From Ischnura elegans (lineage: Eukaryota > Arthropoda > Insecta > Odonata > Coenagrionidae): DNA of 64,000 bases. The notes under the pieces are model-generated. The model was not told where the DNA came from, ran no database searches, and saw only the letters and a list, made by a program, of their open reading frames with translations. How positions within the stretch are numbered: position 1 is the stretch's first letter; every line of letters starts with the position of its first letter. The position numbers were made by a program, and so were the translations under genes. The stretch is from positions 59,184,968 through 59,248,967 of the forward strand of contig NC_060257.1 in the NCBI RefSeq assembly GCF_921293095.1, written 5' to 3'. This document shows positions 11,894 through 23,100 of this stretch, one piece after another.

Positions 11894-13315
11894 ATGAGTT
11901 CCAATACGGAAGATGCTAGGAATCAGCTCCTCAGAGAGCTTTTAGGTATGCTGGCCCCTGCAGATCTGAGGCCAACACACAGGGGGGAGGTAGCAGTTTT
12001 CGTGTTAACTTCATCCCAAGTTATCAGAGAGGAGGTTGAGAACTACTGTGGTGACCTAATGATTTCGTACTATGAGCGTGACATTGATGGTGTACCGAAT
12101 GACTATATCACTGTGCATCCGACGGCAGACAACCAATGTTCGGGTGGCATTGTTTCTTTCAGAGGGAACCTAACGTGGGGCCAAACACAGGTTCAGCGAA
12201 GCATCATGATCTTTGGAACAGAGGGCATGAAAGGGTTGTTGTCCCCTTCTTTTATCAACTATACAGTTAGGGCACAGTTCTATCCTCCTAACATGTATGC
12301 CACTGTTTAGAGTCCCATGGACCTAGCAACCACCTATGAACAGCTGGGCCAATCCAAGCACTTCGCGTATCAATTGGGGTTCAATGACCTTCTCAGATTA
12401 CTCCTGTCTAGGCAAATCCCAGGGGTTTCAAAGACCCTTAGTGTGCTCGTTTCTTTATTCCCTCATATCATCAGAGGGCTTGATAGGAAGATCCTCATGG
12501 GAGACGCTACAACATTCAGATCCAACTACCCTCCACAACCTGCAGAAATGAATGAAATGAGAGATGAATCAAAAAGAGCTATATTGATAGCAGGCACTGC
12601 AGCTGTAACATTAGGGTATGCATACCAGGTGGCGGAGAATCGGATGAACCAAGTGTGGACACGCACCGAGGCTGCCATGTCGTCCACTGACATCCAAGAA
12701 GTTAGTGAGGACATGTTTAAAGCTTCCTACGGAAAGCTAGTCGGGTTAGACTTCACTCCAGACCCACTGATCATTGAAACATTGGGTAGGGTGGTTGCTT
12801 ACACCAAGGAGGGACGGTATGACGCAAGGGCCAAACTTACTGATCTAGCATCTCTTGATGAGATATGCAATCAGCATCCAATGACTGCTTGGGGGAAGGC
12901 TTTGTACGGACAGATGAGGCTGGTGTACCAAAAGCACCAGGCCTCCTCCATTATGTTTGGAATAACAGTGCTAAATGACCTCAGGCCATTGGTTGGGTCT
13001 ATGGGGGCACTTTGGACATCAGAATTTGAGGCACTGGAGGTTCTAGCCGCACAAGTGGTGCAAGCGCCCTACATCGGCATGGTGGCCCAAATTCCTGAGG
13101 ATCAGCAGATCCATAACTACGCTCGAATTATTGCAGTAGGAATAGAATTTCACAGGAAGAACCTTACAGATCAGGGCGCTGAGCGTGATTTTGCGAAATT
13201 CAACACAAAGGGAGTGACCGACCACATCGCGGACCCGGCTGACAAGGCAGCAACCATAGAGCTGGCAGCAGCCATACCAGCTAGAACTGTAACTGCCCTT
13301 GCAAATATTAGTTAG
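11894..13315 (+). pseudogene. Viral nucleoprotein-like gene, array copy 7 (TAG nonsense)
   Basis: TAG at 12308-12310 as in copies 3 and 6, and the silent GGAATAGAA variant shared with copy 6. I see no other disabling change: the downstream frame is open from 12317 to 13315. The leader and spacer are the standard LINE A tail plus LINE B fragment. Confidence 0.65.
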
Positions 13316-13809
13316 TTATTGTTATTTTTAGGGTGCGTCGACATCTTAGGTCATTTTGCACTGCATCATTCCATTCGTAAAAATTCATTTTGGGAGGATC
13401 ACGTCATAAACCTGAACCTGAAGGAATCTGGATATTTACTTCCTCGGAATATAAAATAATAGGTGAGAAAGTTAGTGCATGAATACAAATTGTGTAACGA
13501 GGTTAGATTTCATTCAGCAGACCAATAGTTTTCAGAAATTTTATTACCCGACTAAGATGTTCAGGGTCGTCACGAAGCATATCGTTTAGTCCTCCAACAA
13601 GGTTCATCCTATACCGCAATATCCGATATAGGTCACAACAAAACGGATATTAAAACCCTTTCTCGTAAGGGTCAGCAGGAGAGTGTATTTCTTGCACGAT
13701 CGGGTGCACGGGTGAGAAGCCAGAGATGGCTTGTAGCGAGCTCCTAGAGTCAGGATAAAACCATAAAAATTTCCTCGTGTGTATCGCTCATCAGGTCTCC
13801 TCTGCAACT

Positions 13810-15231
13810 ATGAGTTCCAATACGGAAGATGCTAGGAATCAGCTCCTCAGAGAGCTTTTAGGTATGCTGGCCCCTGCAGATCTGAGGCCAACACACAGGG
13901 GGGAGGTAGCAGTTTTCGTGTTAACTTCATCCCAAGTTATCAGAGAGGAGGTTGAGAACTACTGTGGTGACCTAATGATTTCGTACTATGAGCGTGACAT
14001 TGATGGTGTACCGAATGACTATATCACTGTGCATCCGACGGCAGACAACCAATGTTCGGGTGGCATTGTTTCTTTCAGAGGGAACCTAACGTGGGGCCAA
14101 ACACAGGTTCAGCGAAGCATCATGATCTTCGGAACAGAGGGCATGAAAGGGTTGTTGTCCCCTTCTTTTATCAACTATACAGTTAGGGCACAGTTCTATC
14201 CTCCTAACATGTATGCCACTGTTGAGAGTCCCATGGACCTAGCAACCACCTATGAACAGCTGGGCCAATCCAAGCACTTCGCGTATCAATTGGGGTTCAA
14301 TGACCTTCTCAGATTACTCCTGTCTAGGCAAATCCCAGGGGTTTCAAAGACCCTTAGTGTGCTCGTTTCTTTATTCCCTCATATCATCAGAGGGCTTGAT
14401 AGGAAGATCCTCATGGGAGACGCTACAACATTCAGATCCAACTACCCTCCACAACCTGCAGAAATGAATGAAATGAGAGATGAATCAAAAAGAGCTATAT
14501 TGATAGCAGGCACTGCAGCTGTAACATTAGGGTATGCATACCAGGTGGCGGAGAATCGGGTGAACCAAGTGTGGACACGCACCGAGGCTGCCATGTCGTC
14601 CACTGACATCCAAGAAGTTAGTGAGGACATGTTTAAAGCTTCCTACGGAAAGCTAGTCGGGTTAGACTTCACTCCAGACCCACTGATCATTGAAACATTG
14701 GGTAGGGTGGTTGCTTACACCAAGGAGGGACGGTATGACGCAAGGGCCAAACTTACTGATCTAGCATCTCTTGATGAGATATGCAATCAGCATCCAATGA
14801 CTGCTTGGGGGAAGGCTTTGTACGGACAGATGAGGCTGGTGTACCAAAAGCACCAGGCCTCCTCCATTATGTTTGGAATAACAGTGCTAAATGACCTCAG
14901 GCCATTGGTTGGGTCTATGGGGGCACTTTGGACATCAGAATTTGAGGCACTGGAGGTTCTAGCCGCACAAGTGGTGCAAGCGCCCTACATCGGCATGGTG
15001 GCCCAAATTCCTGAGGATCAGCAGATCCATAACTACGCTCGAATTATTGCAGTAGGAATTGAATTTCACAGGAAGAACCTTACAGATCAGGGCGCTGAGC
15101 GTGATTTTGCGAAATTCAACACAAAGGGAGTGACCGACCACATCGCGGACCCGGCTGACAAGGCAGCAACCATAGAGCTGGCAGCAGCCATACCAGCTAG
15201 AACTGTAACTGCCCTTGCAAATATTAGTTAG
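13810..15231 (+). CDS. Viral nucleoprotein-like gene, array copy 8 (open, last unit)
   Basis: An intact 473-codon frame from the ATG at 13810. It combines features of other copies: Gly in GTEGMKG as in copies 3, 5, 6 and 7, Ala-Ala in GTAAVTL as in copy 1, and Val in AENRVNQ as in copy 4. This mosaic suggests exchange between copies. The stop codon is followed within about 10 bp by the LINE A terminus, which here continues into the long LINE A element (15238-19978) and so ends the array. Confidence 0.6.
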   Translation: MSSNTEDARNQLLRELLGMLAPADLRPTHRGEVAVFVLTSSQVIREEVENYCGDLMISYYERDIDGVPNDYITVHPTADNQCSGGIVSFRGNLTWGQTQVQRSIMIFGTEGMKGLLSPSFINYTVRAQFYPPNMYATVESPMDLATTYEQLGQSKHFAYQLGFNDLLRLLLSRQIPGVSKTLSVLVSLFPHIIRGLDRKILMGDATTFRSNYPPQPAEMNEMRDESKRAILIAGTAAVTLGYAYQVAENRVNQVWTRTEAAMSSTDIQEVSEDMFKASYGKLVGLDFTPDPLIIETLGRVVAYTKEGRYDARAKLTDLASLDEICNQHPMTAWGKALYGQMRLVYQKHQASSIMFGITVLNDLRPLVGSMGALWTSEFEALEVLAAQVVQAPYIGMVAQIPEDQQIHNYARIIAVGIEFHRKNLTDQGAERDFAKFNTKGVTDHIADPADKAATIELAAAIPARTVTALANIS

Positions 15232-15419
15232 TTATTGTTATTTTTAGGGTGCGTCGACATCTTAGGTCATTTTGCACCGCATCATTCCATTCGTAAAAAT
15301 TCATTTTGGGAGGATCACGTCATAAACCTGAACCTGAAGGAATCTGGATATTTTTTTCCTCGGAATATAAAATAATAGGTGAGAAAGTTGAGTGCATGAA
15401 TACAAATTGTGTAACGAGG

Positions 15420-18400
15420 TTAGATTTCATTCAGCAGACCAATAGTTTTCAGAAATTTTATTACCCGACTAAGACGTTCAGGGTCGTCACGAAGCATATC
15501 GTTTAGTCCTCCAACAAGGTTCATCCTATATCGCAATATCCGATATAGGTCACATTCCGTCAGGATATGTCTCACACTGATTATAGAGTCACATTCCTCA
15601 CAATGGGGCGGGATTTTCTCTTCTGTGAATAGATAGGAGTGAGTCACGGCGCAGTGCCCTATCCTCAGTCGTGTGATGACTACCTCCTCTCTCCGAGTAT
15701 TCCTGACCGAAGAGGCCCACTCTGACACGTCAGGTTTCACACTACGGAGTTTGTTAACCGTTTGGGAACACCAGCGTTCTTTCCACTGATTTAGAACGAT
15801 TCTCTTCCACGCTACCTGGAGATCACCTGCAGGTACTGGAAGTGTATTGTATTCTATATCGGATAGAGCCTCCTTCGCCGCTCTGTCTGCCTTTTCGTTT
15901 CCGCGTATTCCCATATGCCCTGGTATCCACATGAAACTGATTTTCACACCCTTCATTTGGAGGGAGTGGAGGGCAACATGAATTTCGTTTGCAATGGGAT
16001 GCGACGGAGAGAATCGGAGTATGGTTTGCAGAGAGCTCATTGAGTCAGTGCAGATGACATAAGGTGTGCCGTTTTGATGGATTCCCTGAAGGGCCATCCA
16101 CAGAGCAATCAATTCAGCCGTGAAAATACCACACAGAGGGCTGAGCTTCCGCTTGATGACACCGTGGTGATTTGAGACCACGGCACATGCACACGCCGAA
16201 TCAGTTTTCGACCCGTCCGTGTACACGGGAATTAACTCTGGATTGAGGGCTAAGAATTCGTTGAAGACCTATTTGAACTCGGCGGCCGAGGTGGAACTCT
16301 TGAGACGTCTGTGGAGTTGCGTATCGCATAACGGTCTCGTCTTCTCCCATGGAGGTAGTCTAGAAGTAGTAGCGGGGAATAGTACGGGAACGTTGAACGG
16401 ACATTCGTCTAAAAAGTTTCTTAGTCGTACGCTTACTGGTATGGTGGCTTTCCGTCGTCGGTTAAATATTTCTAAAAATCGTGGTTTGAAAATGACATTA
16501 TGCGCTGGGTGATTTCTCGTCGCTAAAATTTTTGCAGCGTAGTTGCACATTAGAAACTTCCGTCGCGTTTCGAGAGGTGGTTCTCCAGCTTCAGCACACA
16601 AACTCAGGATGGGTGACGTCCTGAAAGCCCCAGTTGCCAAGCGCAGGCCAGCATGGTGTACGGTTGATAGTGGTTTCAGGTAGAAGTCACGTCCAGACGA
16701 ATAGACTATGGACCCGTAATCTAATCTGGAGCGTACTAGTGCGCGGTACAATAAAATCATTGAGGAGCGATCCGCTCCCCAAGTCGTTCCAGTTTAAAAC
16801 CGTAAAATATTTAAAATCTTCAGACATCTGTCCCGCAAGTCTTTCGTGTGCTCACGCCAGTTTAGCCGTCGGTCAAATATCATCCCCAAGAAGCGATATG
16901 ACTCAACGAAAGGGAGTAAAGCTTTGCCCAGGCGAAGGTTTGGTGGGAAATGAATCCCATGCATACGGTGGAAATGCAGGCACTTAGTTTTCTCCGCAGA
17001 GAATCGAAATCCGTTTCGCTTGGACCACACGTTCAGCCTGTTGAGAGTAATTTGCAACTGCCGTCCTGCTGTTGCAACTCTAGACGAACGGCAAAATATT
17101 GCCAAGTCGTCTACAAATAGAGAACCCGTCACCGGTTCCTGAATACAGTCGACTACGTCGTCAATAGCAATGGCGAAGAGAGTCACGCTTAAAACTGAGC
17201 CCTGGGGTATGCCATTGTCAAGTGAATAAAATTGTGACAGATGCCTTCCTGTTCGTACCTTAAAAACTCGGTCGGTTAAAAAGTTTTGAATAAAAATCGG
17301 CAAGTTCCCCCTAAAACCCCACGCATGAAGCCTGTCTAAAATTCTCCTCCGCCAGACTCTGTCATACGCCTTTTCTAGGTCGAAAAAGACTGCTACGACA
17401 TGCTGTCGAAGGAGGAAGGCTTCCTGAATAAAATTTTCTGCACGGACGAGGTGATCTAATGTGGATCGACCTCGGCGGAAGCCACATTGAATGTTTGAGA
17501 GAAGCTTTTGCTTTTCCAGCCACCACATGAGTCTCCGATTTATCATTCTCTCCATGACTTTACATAGGCAGCTTGTGAGGGAAATGGGTCTGTAATTATT
17601 CGGGTCAGCTGTTTCTTTTCCTTGTTTAGGGATAGGTACCACTATTGACTCCCGCCATGACGATGGAAAATCCCTATCAACCCAAAGTTGGTTTAAAGTG
17701 AGCAGAACTTCGTCCAATGCCTTTTCCGGAATATTACGTAGGAATGCATTATGTACCTCGTTCAACCCTGGCGAGGTGCTCCTGGTGTCTTCGATGGCGG
17801 AGGTGAGTTCCCACAGGGTGAACGGGTCGTTGTACGGAGCATCTGTATCTCCTTCTAAGAAGGAAAGTCGAGAGGCTTCGTGTTGGCGTTTACGGTGGAG
17901 AAAGGAGCCGTGGAAGTTATCATCACTGCTTGTGTTGGCTAGGACCTGCCCAAAAGCTTCCGAAATGGCGGGCGCTGTTGTCAATAAATTGCCGTCAATT
18001 TTCAAGTAGGACACGTTGTTAGGCTGTCCCGAAGCTAAAATGGATTTGACCTTGCGCCATACCTGCGCAAGTGGCGTTTTATAGTTAACACTTGCAATAA
18101 ATTCCATCCATGAGATCCTTTTAGCCTCTTTCACCACACGACGAGCTTTGGATCGCAGGCGGCGGAAAGAGGCCAAGTTTGTTGCTGTGGGGTATTTATT
18201 AAATATTCGAAGAGCCTTCTTACGAATACTGATAGCTCTGGCACATTCATCGGTCCACCATGGTACCCGTGGTCGTTTTGCCTTACCTCGAGATCGCGGT
18301 AGACTTACATTTGCAGCTTATATGATGGCCGAAGTTAAGAGCTCGATGTTTTGTACAGCGTCCCGATTATTATCGTGCACGTATTTAAAACATTCTTTAA

Positions 18401-19121
18401 AATGGTCCCAGTCGGCTTTACGGGGAAGCCAGGTAGCCGGTCGATTAAAATTGCCATTTACACAGTGGTCTTTTGTAATTAAAAGCGGGAAGTGATCGCT
18501 CCCACATAGGTCGTCGTGCACGGCCACGCTAGTCTTCGTTATAAGACTGCTTGATAAAATACAAAGGTCTATGGAGGAGTACTCACCATTAAAACTGTTA
18601 AAACGTGTCTTTTCCTTGCTGTTCAATAAAATAAGGTTAGAATCTATAATAAAATTAGATAAAATTCTTCCTCGCCGGTTTTGCTGGGTCCTTGTGCTAC
18701 CCCACAAGGCGTCATGCGCGTTGAAATCTCCAAGCAATATAAAGGGCTTAGGTAGTTGGCGGGTAAGGTTCTCCAAGTTGCACCTTGTGACCGGCGCACC
18801 CTCCGGTAGGTAAACGTTACATAGCGTTATAGTCTCCGGAGCATGGATTGTCACCGCTACTGCTTGAAATGGAGTGGTCAAGTGCAATTGGGAGGTGTAA
18901 AGGGTCTCCCGAATAGCAATTGCCAATCCACCATGGGCTCTTTGACCACTGGTGTCGTCATGTCTAAAAACATTAAAACCCTTTAAAATTCCTTTATCTG
19001 TAGCTTTAAAATGCGTCTCTTGGAGACAAACACAACTAGGGTTAAAATCACGAATTAAAATGGTAAGCTCCTCCCTGTGTCGGTAAAAGCCATTACAGTT
19101 CCACTGTATGATAAAAGCCAT
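15420..19121 (-). pseudogene. LINE A ORF2: endonuclease / reverse transcriptase / RNase H, three nonsense codons
   Basis: One continuous frame of 1234 codons from the Met at 19121, broken only by in-frame stops at 18318-18320 (TAA), 16794-16796 (TAA) and 16269-16271 (TAG); there is no frameshift. In order: AP-type endonuclease (LQETHFK, LLGDFNAHD, GSDHFPLL), the conserved PWW linker, reverse transcriptase (NNYRPISL, VFFDLEKAYDRVW, GIPQGSVLS and the catalytic FVDDLAIF), RNase H (VYTDGSK, AELIAL, CTDSMSS, WIPGHMG, NEKADRAAKEA) and a C-terminal Cys/His knuckle (CEECDSIISVRHILTEC). Compared with LINE B it aligns throughout. The function would be target-primed reverse transcription of the element's own RNA; this copy cannot make it. 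Confidence 0.9.
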
Positions 19122-19181
19122 TAAAATAGGGAATAAGTTAAATAAATAAACTAAAACTCGATCACTAGGCTAGAGGGAGAC

Positions 19182-19978
19182 TTAACGCTTAAAGCGTCTC
19201 TTCTCCTTAGCCTTCGCCCGGTTTATCTCTGACTCCGAGATATCATCTTCATCCATGGATTCTGGTAGGCTATGTATAGCCTTACCAGATGGACCGGGGG
19301 ACTGGGACTTCCCACGCTTGTTTTGCGTGGTCCCGGTGGTGCCTGAGTTGGCGTTCTTCTTCGAAGAATCCAACACGGCGTCATTTTTTCCTGTCGGAAT
19401 GTTCTTTGTTACCGGTTTGGTAGGCTTATCCGGTTTGGCTTGGTTGTTGCTGTTGTCCGTTGCTTTGCTCTCTTTCACGTTCTTTTTGTTTCCTTGGCTT
19501 ACATTGTTTTTATTATTATTAACTGAGGTGTCTACTACTGCAGCGTACGATCTTGAAAAGGTAGGTGCCATTAACGTTCTGAATTTTTTTGCGGGCTTCA
19601 AAATAGGGTAACTTCTCCACAGTCTTGATTTCCATGATTTTCTTCTCTTCCATCATTTTTGGACAATCACGGGCGTACACTGGGTGTGTACCCTCGCAAT
19701 TGACGCAGGATGGATCTGAGGTGCAGGAATCGCCGTCATGTTTATCTTTGCCACAGCGTGGGCAGGTGGCCTTGCCCTGGCATCTTGTAGCAATGTGGCC
19801 GAAACGCTGGCATTGGAAGCATCTCATAGGACTTGGGATGAATGGTCGGAGTGACACAGATTCGTAGCCCACATATACCTTTTCGGGAAGTGTGTCGCGT
19901 GAGAATGTTAGGATTACGGATGTGCTATTTATCAGCTCGCCGTTCCTTTTAATTTTTAATCGGCGACAGTCTATTACG
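19182..19978 (-). pseudogene. LINE A ORF1 (nucleic-acid-binding protein), truncated and frameshifted
   Basis: It starts inside ORF1 at the segment RRLKIKRNGEL, which aligns with the middle of LINE B ORF1. Three Cys/His knuckles follow: CFQCQRFGHIATRC, CPRCGKDKHDGDSC and CVNCEGTHPVYARDC. The frame breaks in an A7 run (T7 on the plus strand, 19584-19590) and continues one base over as a Lys/Asn/Pro-rich tail ending KEKRRFKR. In I-type elements ORF1 binds the element RNA. The first 230 or so codons are missing, replaced by the tail of LINE B. Confidence 0.85.
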
Positions 19979-20138
19979 TAGTAGTAGTAGTAGTAGTATT
20001 TGGATTTAGGGTGCGTCGACGGCAAGGTCATTTTGCACCACTACTGTGCGATTTAATTACAAAAGTTATGTATAAAGTAATCTACTGCATCTGATGTCTT
20101 CGTTGAAAGTGTGCATAATTAGACTTTATTAAAAATGT
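19979..20138 (-). other. LINE B 3' UTR and (TAC)n tail
   Basis: After the ORF2 stop the minus strand has about 155 bp of AT-rich sequence. It then reads GGTGCAAAATGACC, six further bases, and CGACGCACCCTAAA, followed by a short spacer and a run of about seven TAC triplets. The same terminal block closes LINE A (about 15285-15238), where the tail is TAACAATAAC-like instead. A shared 3' terminus of this kind is what a LINE reverse transcriptase recognises on its template, so the two families could in principle use each other's machinery (inference). Confidence 0.75.
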
Positions 20139-23100
20139 TTATTTCTCTGAGAAACCGAAATGTACAGATAAGTTGGTAGGGTGGTCTCCTAAAAGGGTTT
20201 TTAGGTCTCCCCCTAGATTATTTCGTCTTCGCGCTTCGCGGTACTTAACACAATCTAGCATGATGTGTCTAATACTTAATGGACATTTACAATCCCCACA
20301 TTGGGGAGGTTCCTTCTCTTCAGTAAAGAGATACGCATGGGTCAGGGGGCTGTGCCCTATCCTCAATCGTGTAAGTACTACTTCCTCTCTCCGATTACTA
20401 CGAGCTGAGGAGGGCCACGCTGCTACCGTGTCCTTGATGCCACGGAGCTTGTTATTATTTAGAATCCTCCATGACTCCCTCCATTTTCCAAATACCACGT
20501 TTCTTAGAGATGCTCGTAAGTCCTCGTGGGGAACCAGCGTTGAGACAAGAACTTCGTTATTCAGAGCTTCCTTGGCCATAGCGTCTGCTATCTCATTCCC
20601 GGCTATCCCCTCATGTCCCGGTACCCACAGAAAATGGATATTCAAACCCTTTCTCGAAAGGGTCAGCAGGAGAGAGTGTATTTCTTGCACGATCGGGTGC
20701 ACGGGTGAGAAGCCAGAGATGGCTTGTAGCGAGCTCCTGGAGTCAGTGCATATCACAAAGGAGCCGCCGTGGTCATCTACGGCTTCTAGAGCTGTCCTTA
20801 TGGCATAAAGCTCCGCCGTGTACACACTGCACATCGGGTGAAGCTTTGCTCTGATGTTCCCGTGGATAGGGGAGAACACTGCACATGCACAAGCAGAGTT
20901 ATCTTTCGAACCGTCAGTGTAAACGGGGGTAAGGTTGGGGTGATTCCATCGGAACATGGCAAACAAACGCTGGTACTCCAAGGGAGTTGTGGAAGACTTC
21001 GGTCGAGATCGTGAAAGAATATTCACCACCGGAGTGGGAGTGATCCAAGGGGGGTGTTCCGAGAATGAAACAGGATACACTTCAGGTAGCGTGAATTCGC
21101 ATCCGCGAATAAAATCGTTAAAACGAACGCTTACTGGTCTGGTTGCTTTAGTCCTTCGGTTAAAAACATTAATAAAACGGGGTTTAAAAAGTAAACTATA
21201 ACATGGGTGACTCGTCATTGCTAAAATTTTGGAAACGTAGCTACAAAGAAGCCAGGTCCTTCGGTAGCATAGAGGAGGCTCGCCTGCGTCGGTATATATA
21301 CTGGGAATCGGGCTGGTCCTAAACGCCCCAGTGCATAGTCGCAGACCTGCGTTGTGCACTGAATTAAGTGCTTTCAAATACGTCTCGCGAGCGGACGCAT
21401 ACACGAATGAGCCGTAGTCTAATTTCGACCGCACCAGTGTGCGGTAAAGTAAAATTAAGGTGGTGCGGTCTGCTCCCCAAGATGCGTGGCTTAAAAACTT
21501 TAAAATGTTCAAAGACTTCAAACAGTTTACCTTGACAGAATTAATGTGCTCCTTCCAGTTGAGTTTGTGGTCGAGGGTCATCCCCAGAAAACGGACTGAT
21601 TCCACAAATGGGAGGTTTCTACCACCTAGGTGTAACGTGGGATTTACATGGACGCCCCGAGTGCGAGAAAAGTGAACGCACTTTGTTTTCTCCAAAGAGA
21701 AAAGGAAGCCGTTATTTTGGGTCCATTTGTGAAGTTTATTGATGGTGAGTTGCGCCATACGCGATGCATTCACGACCCTAGATGATCTGCAGAAAATCGC
21801 GAGATCATCCACAAACAGTGACCCTAACACTGGCTCCTTGATGCAGTGAGCTATGTCGTTGATCGCAATAGCGAACAACGTCACGCTCAGAACGGAGCCT
21901 TGGGGAACTCCGTTGTCAAGAGGGTAAAAATTTGACAACAACTGTCCCGTCCTTACTTTAAAAACACGGTTGGTTAAAAATTTTTGTATAAAAATGGGCA
22001 AACAGCCTCTAAAACCCCACTCGCGTAATACGCGTAGAATCTTACGTCGCCAGACCCGGTCGTAAGCCTTCTCTAAGTCGAAAAATACACCGACTACGTG
22101 TTGGCGGAGAAGGAAGGCTTCTTGGATGAAATTTTCAATTCTAACCAAGTGGTCCATTGTGGAACGGTTCCGTCTGAATCCGCATTGTATCCTAGAGAGG
22201 AGTTTTCGACGCTCCAGCCACCAAATGAGACGTCGATTTACCATTCGCTCCATTAACTTGCACAGGCAGCTGGTGAGAGAAATCGGCCGGTAAGAATTCG
22301 GATCAGCTCGGTCTTTTCCATGTTTTGGGATGGGAACAATGACGGACTCCCGCCAGGACGGAGGAAAATCCCCATTGGCCCAGAGCTGATTAAAAGTTTC
22401 AAGGATTTCCAGCAACGCCGATTCCGAAAGATTTCGGAGGAAGGCATTGTGGATCTCGTCGGGTCCTGGGGACGTGTCGTGGGAGTCTTGGATGGCAGAT
22501 TTCAGCTTCCAAATGGTAAATGGCATATTGTAGTCTGCCGTTGTTTTAGGCTCCATAAAGGATATAGGGACGTTCTCGAGCCTTTTCTTGAGGATCGCAA
22601 AAGAAGGTTCATAGCATTCGTCGCTGCTCACTTTGGCGAGTAATTGGGCGAATACGTTCCCTATCGCAGCTGGAGAAGTGATAACCTTTCCTTCGACTTC
22701 TAGGAAGGATATACCTAGATGCTGGCTGCTACCCGATATGCTCCTCACCTTACGCCATACCTGTGCAAGTGGAGTCCAGTGGTTGATGGAGGATACATAA
22801 TTTATCCAGGAGGCCTTCTTTGACTCCTTTATAATTAGTCGAGCCTTTGCTCTGAGTCGTCGAAATGAGGCAAGATTAGAGACAGTTGGAAACTTATTAA
22901 AAATACGGAGGGCACGTTTCCGTTTCTTAATAGCTTCGGCGCATTCCTCATTCCACCATGGTACCGCTGGTCGACGGATTGCGCCCTTAGATAAGGGGAC
23001 ACTACGTTTCGCTGCGTCCACTATGCTAGCGGTTAGCACCTCAACGTTCTTTGTTCCGCCCCGAAGAGCATCGTACGTGAAATTAAAAGAACTTTTAAAA

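Larger units (their letters stand above)
1..15231 (+). repeat. Tandem array of eight ~1916-bp units, each a virus-like nucleoprotein gene plus LINE-derived spacer
   Basis: Corresponding points recur at 1913, 1916, 1916, 1916, 1917, 1916 and 1916 bp. The window opens inside a unit, so the array continues to the left. Each unit reads, on the plus strand, antisense LINE A 3' end (about 310 bp), antisense LINE B RNase H fragment (about 110 bp), about 50 bp of leader, and a 473-codon gene. Copies differ by few substitutions. Lesions are patterned: copies 2 and 5 share a TGA, copies 3, 6 and 7 share a TAG, and copies 1, 4 and 8 are open. This is what unequal exchange or gene conversion of multi-unit blocks would give. 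The right end is the point where the LINE A tail continues into a long LINE A copy instead of switching to the LINE B piece. Confidence 0.97.
15238..19978 (-). mobile_element. LINE A: I-clade non-LTR retrotransposon, 5'-truncated, defective
   Basis: Read on the minus strand: truncated ORF1 with CCHC knuckles, ORF2 with AP endonuclease, reverse transcriptase and RNase H, then a 3' UTR of about 180 bp. This domain order is that of I-clade LINEs. The 5' end is cut inside ORF1 at about 19978, directly against the (TAC)n tail of LINE B. The 3' end is joined to the last nucleoprotein copy. The 3' terminal sequence (GTGCAAAATGACC, about 8 bases, then CGACGCACCCTAAA) is shared with LINE B. No clear target-site duplication is visible, because both flanks are themselves rearranged. 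Confidence 0.9.

Noticed and set aside
1..15231. CRISPR array, bacterial operon or rolling-circle plasmid concatemer
   Set aside because: Units are 1.9 kb, contain complete genes and LINE sequence, and the surroundings have spliceosomal introns and eukaryotic transposons.
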